Assembly: GCA_003049485.1 (NCBI GenBank)
Contig: PYST01000418.1
Span: 14,381 to 30,723, forward strand
Source of the DNA: Ophioceras dolichostomum
Lineage: Eukaryota > Ascomycota > Sordariomycetes > Magnaporthales > Ophioceraceae
Length of the DNA stretch: 16,343 bases
Direction: 5' to 3'
Shown: positions 9,228-16,343 of the stretch, in pieces
How the letters are laid out: each line of letters starts with the position of its first letter
Position numbering within the stretch: the first letter of the stretch is position 1
Notes under the pieces: generated by a model
Seen by the model: the letters and a program-made list of their open reading frames with translations, nothing else
The model's database searches: none
Told to the model about the DNA's origin: nothing
Made by a program: the position numbers and the translations under genes

Positions 9228-9256
9228 GCTCTCTCGGAGGGCGCTCTCTCGGAGGG
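9228..9256 (+). repeat. Tandem duplication of a 15-bp unit
   Basis: GCTCTCTCGGAGGG(C) occurs twice head to tail, 37 bp after the Brl1-type stop codon, in the probable 3' UTR. It is a simple local duplication of unknown significance. Confidence 0.85.
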
Positions 9257-10288
9257 ATTTGTTTGTTGTCTTCTTTTCGTCTTCTTCGCCTCTCTTATAT
9301 CTACCTACTTTGGATCGAGAGAGTGATGTGTAGTTGCATTTACTTGAGTTTAGCTTTCATAGCTACTACTACTTGTCTTCACGGGGCATAGGATGGATGG
9401 AGTTGCTGGGTATTTCGCTGTCAGGACGATAGGGACGCCTGCGGATACAGGGTCACACCCGGACGCTGTTTCCCTCAATACATTCATACTTGAAAAGTCG
9501 AACACTTCACCAGTTAACGTAAACTGTCAAGCCGGCACATCGGCTATCCACAGGCGGTGTGCTAGTCTCGCATGCAGCTTCCCTCGCCGACTCGCTCACT
9601 CCCGAGCTGATGTCTCTCTGCCAGATGAGACAAGGTCAGACCCTGCATTTGCATATCGCGTTCTTCGTGAGACGCCTAAGAGTTCATGATGATTTAGACT
9701 CGAAGCTAACAGTATCGCAAAGGCCCATCACTCCCAGGGAGAAAGAGGTATTCCTCTCGACCCTTTGATTGGTTCAGCCCGAGATGCACTAGCGCTTGTC
9801 ATGTTGCATTCATCACTGCTCTCCCTCCCCCCTCACGATGCAGGTCATCTTGAATCAGGAAAAAAAGTTGGAAGTGCCGGGGGGCTGGGGGAGGGGCCGT
9901 CAAAGCAGCAGCACAGTCCAGAAGGAACTGGAAGCTTGGGGGTAGTCCAGGCCCTGGCGTGGGCCAGGGAGAACCTTGACCACTGCACTGGGACTGGGGA
10001 ACCCAAGTTGGAGACGAGCGCACAGAATCTCGAAGCCTCGAAAGTCGAAGTTCAATCTGAGCGACTGATCTTTCTCACCAACGAGACCATGTCGATCGCA
10101 TCGTTCCGTGAGATCGGATAATGAACCATAAGACAATCAATGCATTTGATAATGTTCTTTTTCGGGTCCAGGTCCCTTTGATCTGGCCTGTCCTGGCCCC
10201 TGGCGGGGTACAAAAGTGATGTCCTCGAGAGATAGAAGCTTCATGTTGCTAGGACGTTGGGAACTGGCAGTGGAGAGCTCTGGGGAAA

Positions 10289-10311
10289 GGATTCGAAGAC
10301 GGATTCGAAGG
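10289..10311 (+). repeat. Direct repeat of GGATTCGAAG
   Basis: Two copies of GGATTCGAAG start 12 bp apart, at 10289 and 10301. Each contains the palindrome TTCGAA. The pair lies in the upstream region of the Zn2Cys6 factor. The spacing would suit a paired regulator site, but no known factor is proposed. Confidence 0.6.
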
Positions 10312-11127
10312 CTGTTGAGCCGCTCGCGACCGCGCTATGTCCACATCCTTCTTTCTCCACACCTACCTTTTGCACAACGTACCAGAATAACTTTTCACCA
10401 AACTCTGTTTCTTCTACTCTCTCGATACCTTTATCTAGACTGGATAGATCTTACTTTTCCGCGCAGTTCTGCCGTTGATCTGCCTTATTTGGGTCGGGAG
10501 ATGGAGACTCCCGTCGAGTCAGGACTTGTTTCTACCCGTCGGAGCTGAACTTCAACTTCCGCCTAGTCCCCCACTCTCCCGCGCCGAAACGCTAGGGACC
10601 CCCCAATCTCCCGATCCCCATCGCAACTGCTGGCGACTGGGGAAGTACATAGAAAGGGGCCTGGAGACGGCGCGATGTGACTGGAATTTCAAGAGGAGGA
10701 ACCAAGGGAAACAAGGGAACAGCTGCCGGCCTGCCCCGCATTCCGCATTGACGGGAGCCCGATAACCTTTCGCGCCGCCTGTGCCACCCCCAGACAGGCA
10801 AGACAAGCTGGGGAAGCAAGCAAGCTCCGGCATACAGAACACCCAAAATCATCCAGAAGAAGCAAATAAGGGAGCAAAGATCGACGTCGTGTACTGGCAC
10901 AAACAAGCAACATATGGTTCATGCAGCCGCACCAACTCTATTCTGTTAATGCCCATTTTCATTTTGTTATAGGGTGATCTGTCTTTGCCCAATCTCAACA
11001 GGGCCAGGCCAGGACCAGGCCCTCGGTCCTCTGTTTCAAAACGAGTTGACGGCGACAGAAGCAAGCCCCCGCGCGGCTGTCCAGACACAAGGCACGCTCC
11101 AGGCGCGGGCGCGACCAAGACGGGCGA

Positions 11128-14100
11128 ATGCGGGCGGGTGGGGAGAACGAGATGGTCGAGATGGACGTGGAAATGGACGTGGACCTCGGGGGCGGGGACG
11201 AAGACTCCAAAGCTACCAGCCCGAGCCGCAACGCCTCGACCGACTCGAACGCTCCATCCGCCGGACCCGGATCCGGAACCCCAGTCGGAGCCGGGGCCGG
11301 AAAACACCCGGCGCCGAGCCCAGCATCCGGATCTGGAGCTGCGGGTGCCCATTCTAAGCGAAAGCGCGGGCCCGGCATCGTCACCGCCAATGCTTGCACC
11401 GAGTGTCGCAAAAAGCGTGCGAAGGTACTTTTCGTTGTCTTCTACTTCCTCCGCCATCCTGGAGGCTCCCCAGCTTCCACTCCTCCCTTCCTCCCCTAAT
11501 CCCAAGCCAAGCTCCAGAAGCACAAGTCCTCCCCGTTCTCTCTGTGCTCGCCGCCCTCGTGCACCCGCTAACCGAAACATATAACAACCTACGCGACAGT
11601 GCGACGGCCAAAAACCTTGCGGACGCTGCAAGTCGCAGAGGGATGTCGAGTGCATCTACGAAGTCCCCGTGCGCCAGTCGAAAGAGAACCTCCGAGCCGA
11701 GATCGACCAGCTGCGCCGGCAGCAGCGCTCGAGCGAAAGCGTCTTGGCGGCGCTCGTACAACCCGGGCAATGGGAGGAGGTTCTGCGGCGGCTCCGGTCG
11801 GGCCAAAGCGTGGAGGCCATCTCGGAATGGCTGGGAGGGACGCTGCCGTCTGGAGGAGGGGCCGTGCCGCCGGCGTTCGGTCGATCACAGCAGTTGGCAA
11901 GCTTCGCCGGCGGACACGGGGGCACTCCTCCATATCCGGGTGCGAATCCGGGTGCGAGGGGAGTTGGTGTGCTGGGTCTGGACACCTCGAGTCCCGGTCC
12001 CGTATCGTCAGGCCATGCTCACCCCCATCCCCCCTCCGGCCTCAGGCAGGAGGTGAGCCAGCACGACAGGGAACATCAGCACTTGGATAGTCACCACAGA
12101 GACCACAGAGACCCGCACAGGGGAGACGCCAACAGTCCCTGGGGAGGAGGGCCCTTCTCGGCCCATAGCCAACCCACGTCAGCACAAAGCGAATCGCACG
12201 CGGATGCCATGAGTTGGACGGGTGGCGATCGAAACAGGGGCCGAGTCAACACATGGATAGAGACCATCATCGAAGTCCCGCCACAAACACAGCCTACGCA
12301 ACAGCCTACGCAACAGCAGCATCAGCAGGCACAGGCGCATCCGCGACATCAGCAGACATCATCACCACAATCGACCTCGCCAGCGACACGCTACCGGGGA
12401 CTCGAAAAGGTGCTGGCACCGGAGCTGCCTGAAATGAAGATCCCAGCCGAGACGTGGACCGACATCACATCAGACTCGTGTCTCGTGCAGCACCTGCTGG
12501 CTCTGTACTTCTGCTGGGAGTACCCGACCTTCGCCTCGCTCAGCAAGGAGCACTTCCTCAAGGACTTCAAGGACGGGCGGCAGCGCTACTGCTCGCCCAT
12601 CCTGGTCAACGCGCTCCTGGCGCTGGGCTGCCGCTTCTCGAGCCAGCCGAGCACGCGCGCCAACCCGGACGACCCCTACAGCTCGGGCGACCACTTCTTC
12701 AAGGAGAGCCAGCGGCTGTTCTACCTGGAGGACAACCACCACACTCTGACCACCATACAGGCCCTGGGGATAATGTCCATCCGGGAGGCGAGCTGCGGCC
12801 GCGACTCGGAGAGCTGGTTCTTCGCCGGACAGAGCATCCGGCTGGCCATCGAGATGGGGCTGCATCGCATCCATGACGATCGTGGCGATGAGGATGAGAT
12901 CGCCGTGCAGGCTGCGACTTTTTGGGGAGCCTTTGCTTTGGACCAGTTGAGTCTCTTCCATTTCTCTCCCTTTTCTACCTTGCTGGCACTCCAGTAAGCG
13001 GACAGCTAACTAACTCACCACCACCCATCCTTGAATCCTTGACCTTGACAGTGCCTGGTCCTTGGCAACGGGCTCTCTCCCGCAGTCTTCCTGCTTCCCC
13101 CACCTCCCGCCGAAGCCGGGCGTGATCGATGATGTCGAGGCATCCCTCTGGATCCCGTATACCGATGATGGTGAGTTCGCCAAGTACATACTGCAATCTA
13201 ATGCCTCCTCCTCCATCGCCGTCCCCGTCCTCAGCGGCGGTGGCGGCGGCGGTGGCGGCGACGACTTGATGATGTGCAAACTGTCCTCCGAAAACACCAC
13301 GACCACCTCCTCCGGGGCGCTCGCTCACAGAAGTGTACAACCACCGCCCGACGGCAACTTCCATCATGATGTAGGACTTCCGCTGCAGCGATCGTGTGAG
13401 CAGCCATCCAACGTCCGCTCCGTCTACAAGTGCTTCTGCGAGCTGAGCGAGCTCGTCCACCAGTCGCTCTACATCCTCCACTCGCCCGGCCGGCCGCTCA
13501 CCAGCCGCGACCTGCTCAACATCTACACCCAGTACCTGAACTGGTACGACAAGATCCCTGAGGTTTTGCGGCTGGGTCACAACTTTACCCCGGCCGTTCT
13601 CTTCGCGCAGTGAGTTTTTAACTCTCTTATGATCCATCTCCCCACTCCTTTCTTTCTTCACGTCATATGATCATCTCTAATCACTACCCGGTGCTCGCTC
13701 TGGCGCCATCGACAACCATCGATATAGCATGTATTATCACTTCGCAATCCTCCTTCTCTTCAGACCACTCATCAAGCTCCGAATCATCGGATCCTCCATC
13801 TCTCCCAGAGATGTCTGCTCCCAAGCCGCCGACGCAATCCAGGGCCTCCTCCGCTCCTACTCCCAGCTGTATACCCTACGACGCACACCGTCCTTCGTGC
13901 CCTACTTCGTCCTGACCTCATCCATCATGCACCTGGCCATCGGCGCGACGAAAGCCCAAGAATCTATAGACATCAAAATCGAAGAGCAACAACAACAGCC
14001 GAACCCCCCACCAGGTGGCCGTCGGGCAAGCGCCAGCTCTTCGGTGAAGATGGAGCCCCGCGTCGCCGAGGCCATCAACCAGGGCATCGCCGACCTCACG

Positions 14101-14760
14101 GAGATGGCGCCGTGCCACCACTTCGCCGAACAGGCTCTCAGCATACTGCGCTACCTGGCCAAGAAGTGGAACATCGACGTTGACATCAGCTTCCGCACCA
14201 GCAACGCGGGCCGCATCTCCGCCACCGCCGCCGCCGCAGCCGCCGCCAAGCTTGGCCTCACTGGTAGTGGTGGGGCGAAAGACTTGCCCGGAGCAAAACC
14301 TGGTGCCGCTGGCGCTGGCGCTCCTGTAAACGTCGTCAACATAACCGTCGAGGTCGCACCTCCTCATCCTCCTCCGCCATCTTCCAACAAATCCCCCAAC
14401 GATGACGCTAACGACGCTGACGACGCCGATGCCGACAACGCCGACGATAACGATAACGACAACAACAAATCAGAAGAATCGGACGGACACAACAACGTCC
14501 GCCCCGTGACGGGTTCGCTCAACTTCTTCGCGCCCAACGTCACCGACGCCGATTTCATCTGCACGTGGGGCTCGACGGCCGTCGCGGCGGGCGGGGCGAG
14601 CGTGGCGGCCACGGCGGCGAGCGCGGCCGTCGAGGCCACGGCGGCGGTGACCAAGTCCAACGCGATAGAGAACCCGCTGTTTTGGCCTTTTCCGATGCAG
14701 GGGAGGCCGATGCTGCCGAGTGGGAAGCTGTTGAGGGATGCGGGGTTTGAGCTTTTGTGA
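11128..14760 (+). CDS. Zn(II)2Cys6 fungal transcription factor with middle homology region, four exons
   Basis: Exons 11128-11424, 11600-12945, 13052-13609 and 13728-14760 give 1077 residues, or 1009 if a further frame-neutral intron at 13171-13374 is removed. Residues 1-75 are acidic, then Gly/Pro/Ala/Ser-rich. A basic SKRKRGPG precedes the binuclear zinc cluster C90-X2-C93-X6-C100-X5-C106-X2-C109-X7-C117, which binds DNA. A helical linker follows (about 124-172), then a Pro/His/Gln-rich disordered part (about 180-370). The fungal-specific middle homology region starts near 390 and includes FWGAFALDHAWS (540-551). It continues through the VRSVYK and TPAVLFAHMYYH blocks across exons 3-4 to about SFVPYFVLTSSIM. 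The C-terminal part has Ala-rich and Asp/Asn-rich low-complexity insertions and ends in LRDAGFELL. The zinc-cluster and linker arrangement resembles NIT-4/NirA-like regulators, but I cannot assign the target pathway. The start is the first ATG after an in-frame stop at 11047. Confidence 0.9.
11425..11599 (+). other. Transcription factor intron 1 (175 nt), inside the zinc cluster
   Basis: The donor is GTACTT (11425-11430), a weak form. The branch-like GCTAACC lies at about 11567-11573, and the acceptor GACAG ends at 11599. It is phase 0 and falls exactly between Lys99 and Cys100, between the second and third zinc-binding cysteines. Splicing is required to complete the cluster. Confidence 0.88.
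12946..13051 (+). other. Transcription factor intron 2 (106 nt)
   Basis: The donor is GTTGAG (12946-12951), non-ideal. The branch-like GCTAACTAAC is at about 13005-13014, and the acceptor GACAG ends at 13051. It is phase 2 and recreates His548 in FALDHAWS. Read through, the frame ends at a TAA at 12995-12997. Confidence 0.85.
13171..13374 (+). other. Possible frame-neutral intron (exitron candidate) within exon 3
   Basis: A canonical GTGAGT donor at 13171-13176 and a GTAG acceptor ending at 13374 bound 204 nt, exactly 68 codons, with no in-frame stop. Spliced, the protein reads YTDDG-LPLQRSCEQPSN. Retained, it gains 68 residues including an eight-glycine run and a Ser/Thr-rich stretch, unlike the conserved-looking flanks. 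The branch site is weak (CTCAC at about 13323). Both isoforms keep the frame. Confidence 0.6.
13610..13727 (+). other. Transcription factor intron 3 (118 nt)
   Basis: The donor is GTGAGT (13610-13615) and the acceptor ATATAG ends at 13727. It is phase 2, forming His in FAHMYYH. If retained, a TGA follows at once (13611-13613). No textbook CTAAC is seen; TCTAATC at about 13676 may serve as the branch site. Confidence 0.87.
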
Positions 14761-14832
14761 TGTGATGATGTGGTGATGGGACTGGCTGGGAATGGGACTG
14801 GGACTGGATGGACTGACTGAGGAAGGGCCTAT

Positions 14833-14862
14833 TAGGTACTTAACCTACCTAGGTACCTACCT
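14833..14862. repeat. TACCTA/TAGGTA repeat with nested palindromes
   Basis: The stretch contains TACCTAGGTA (14846-14855) and AGGTACCT (14851-14858), both perfect palindromes that overlap. Related short arrays occur at 15323-15335 (TACCTACCTACC) and 15673-15684 (TAGGTAGGTAGG). These look like one dispersed simple-repeat family. Confidence 0.75.
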
Positions 14863-15868
14863 CCTTCTCATCACGAGCAATCTACCCTCCCCTTCCCTCC
14901 CACTCCTGTTGGTGCGCAGGCAGACGCCACGCTTCAGCGACCGACCGACCAACCATCTGGCCGGCGTCGCTTGACGGACTGAATCCAACATGAACGAAGA
15001 ACTTTTTTTCTCTCTTCTCTTCTGTATATTTCGCTGCATGAAAACGGAGCTTTTTGATACGTTTGGTCGGGTGGATTTTATGTGGGAGGGCAAGGCAAGG
15101 CAGGGCAGGGCAAGGAAAGGCATACATACATCTTCCCTTGATTTTTTCGTTTTCTTTCTATTTTCCTTCTTGGTGTGCGCACACCCCTCTTCGGCGTGGT
15201 GAGAGTTGGAGAGAAACACCAATTGGTAGTACTCATGTTCGGGACCTCTGCTTTGCAGCAACTCGAGCCCCTCTGTGTGGATTAGTTTAGGGAACGGATC
15301 GCCCTCCATGTGTGTTTGTATATACCTACCTACCTGGCGGTGCGGTTTTTCCCCCTTCCATCTTTGTGTTAGCATTTCTGTTTATTCTTTTGGTTTTATT
15401 TCCTTCGATACCCCGGGTATTGCAGCTGGAAACGAGGAATATGTCTTATGTTCACTACATGGCCCGGACTCAAAAGGAATTACGGATGAAAAAAATAAAA
15501 ATAAAAGGGTGACTCGCAGACAGCCCTGGGAGTTAACTAGCCGTATAGGTCGGGTCTGAGGTGTCAACAGTGTCCTTGAAAGTGTGTTGTGATCATCAAT
15601 CAGTATGTCCATCCACCACGTGGGTTGTCGGAAGATTCGTCGAGGACAAAAGCTCAATAGAAAGTACCTGATTAGGTAGGTAGGCAAGGAGATGAATTAC
15701 GTGTCATCCAGCCTATTGTCCTAGCTTCCTAAGCTGAATGAATTAACCCCTCAGACCGAGCGCCGTGCCAATGTATCTAGTAGTACTCTCATACTGGTCC
15801 GACCCGAGAGGGCCAGCCACGCTGGTTCCCTCCTGAAATTCCCAGACTCCTCGCTACCTGATGATGCC

Positions 15869-15876
15869 TATATAAA
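15869..15876 (+). promoter_or_regulatory. TATA-box-like sequence
   Basis: TATATAAA is a strong match to a TATA box on the plus strand, 68 bp before an ATG at 15937. That ATG opens a 102-codon frame antisense to the edge gene, with no recognisable domain. No real plus-strand gene can be shown, so the element may be coincidental or serve a non-coding transcript. Confidence 0.25.
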
Positions 15877-15984
15877 CCAGAAAGCCAATGCGCAAAAAGC
15901 CGTACAGCCCCTCGAAAGTCGAACCAAAGAAGATCGATGACAGCGGAGGGCTGTGAGAAAGGAGGTTCTAACGGCGCTTTCCTC

Positions 15985-16343
15985 TCAAGCGCAGGCTTTC
16001 ACAACGCCCCCGCCTCCGGCGATATGCTGGTGTTGCTCCTGGGCAAATGTGGTGGTGGAAACGTCAGCCTGATGATGAGACACGTCGTCGTCGTCGCCAT
16101 AAACCGTGTCGCCACACGCCCGGCTCGCGAGCCAGCGGGCGGCGAGGTAGGCATCGTCGGTGGGCTGGTCGCCGCGGAGGTCGAGCTTCCTGGACTGGCG
16201 GAGGACGAGGCGCTCGCCGTCGTAGTGGGCTTGGGTGATGCGTAGGTGGGTGTCGTGCTGCATGGCGAAGACAAGGACCTGCACGTTGTTGATGCTGCCG
16301 TCAGCATGGTATTTGGCAGTAGTAGGGCTGGAACGCCGTGGGG
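15985..16343 (-). CDS. 3' part of an unrecognised protein gene, running off the right edge
   Basis: On the minus strand one frame is open from the window edge to a TGA at 15985-15987, giving the last 118 complete codons. The first two-thirds read like a folded protein: INNVQVLVFAMQHDTHLRI, AHYDGERLVLRQSRKLDLRG, then DDAYLAARWLASRA. Strand-like hydrophobic segments alternate with charged residues, followed by a helix-like end. The last 40 or so residues are acidic, then His/Gln- and Gly-rich, and probably disordered. I do not recognise the family and propose no function. An intron near the end cannot be excluded, so the exact C-terminus is less certain than the core. The opposite-strand frame (15937-16245) is Val/Gly/Ala-rich and looks like its shadow. 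Confidence 0.65.
   Translation of the reverse strand, partial: PRRSSPTTAKYHADGSINNVQVLVFAMQHDTHLRITQAHYDGERLVLRQSRKLDLRGDQPTDDAYLAARWLASRACGDTVYGDDDDVSHHQADVSTTTFAQEQHQHIAGGGGVVKACA

Larger units (their letters stand above)
9192..11127. promoter_or_regulatory. Long intergenic region: Brl1 3' end and Zn2Cys6-factor upstream region
   Basis: These 1.94 kb hold no gene I can support. The first few hundred bases are the probable 3' UTR of the Brl1-type gene, including a 15-bp tandem repeat. From about 9870 on, CTGGGG-type hexamers recur. A TTCGAA-containing direct repeat lies at 10289-10311, and a pyrimidine-rich stretch typical of fungal leaders at about 10335-10450. The frame of the transcription factor has a stop at 11047-11049 and its first ATG at 11128. 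Short open frames (such as 9393-9689 and 9765-10121) have no domain features. Confidence 0.6.
14761..15984. other. Non-coding region after the transcription factor, convergent with the next gene
   Basis: This 1.2-kb stretch should hold the 3' ends of the Zn2Cys6 gene and of the minus-strand gene at the right edge. It includes TACCTA/TAGGTA repeats (several sites), a GGCAA/GGCAG purine-type repeat at about 15088-15121, and T-rich patches (about 15001-15020, 15140-15170). I see no supported coding sequence. The 172-residue minus-strand open frame at 14857-15375 is low-complexity and lacks domain features. Confidence 0.6.

Noticed and set aside
10849..11655. Long minus-strand open frame (268 residues) antisense to transcription factor exon 1
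   Set aside because: It is Gly/Arg/Ser/Leu-rich without domain features, overlaps the zinc-cluster exon on the other strand and crosses intron 1. It fits a chance frame in GC-rich coding DNA.
15937..16245. Plus-strand frame of 102 residues after a TATA-like box
   Set aside because: It overlaps the better-supported minus-strand edge gene, and its Val/Gly/Ala/Glu-rich content is the expected shadow of that gene.

Overview
The window is nuclear DNA from a filamentous ascomycete, most likely a GC-rich Sordariomycete. This rests on short spliceosomal introns (77-386 nt) with GTRNGT-type donors, CTAAC-like branch sites and NAG acceptors; GC-rich codon use; pyrimidine-rich promoters; and a set of recognisable fungal proteins. 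No bacterial, viral or transposon genes, CRISPR arrays, rRNA or tRNA genes were seen.

Layout: (1) 1-1286, upstream and probable 5'-leader sequence. (2) 1287-3452 (+), a four-exon SR-protein kinase (SRPK/Dsk1/Sky1 family). (3) 3453-5423, a long non-coding stretch between convergent genes. (4) 5424-6886 (-), a two-exon gene for the transcription elongation factor IWS1/Spn1. (5) 6887-7453, a shared divergent promoter. (6) 7454-9191 (+), a three-exon Brl1/Brr6-type nuclear-envelope protein. (7) 9192-11127, a long upstream region with several CreA-like sites. (8) 11128-14760 (+), a four-exon Zn(II)2Cys6 transcription factor with a middle homology region; it holds an extra possible 204-nt intron whose removal is frame-neutral. 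(9) 14761-15984, non-coding sequence with TACCTA-type repeats. (10) 15985-16343 (-), the 3' end of an unrecognised gene that runs off the right edge.

Three of the genes are conserved housekeeping genes of nuclear gene expression: splicing-factor phosphorylation and mRNP export (SRPK), Pol II elongation with Spt6 (IWS1), and nuclear-pore assembly and membrane homeostasis (Brl1/Brr6). They are separate transcription units, and nothing in the sequence shows they form one system. The Zn2Cys6 factor is the most lineage-specific gene and has long disordered insertions.

I found no clear undescribed system. The points most worth a second look are the frame-neutral intron (exitron candidate) in the transcription factor, the long first intron of the kinase whose retention would remove half the kinase domain, the CDK-type motifs in the Brl1 tail, and the strand-asymmetric convergent intergenic region. 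All exon boundaries were derived by hand from frame and splice-site consistency, without transcript data.
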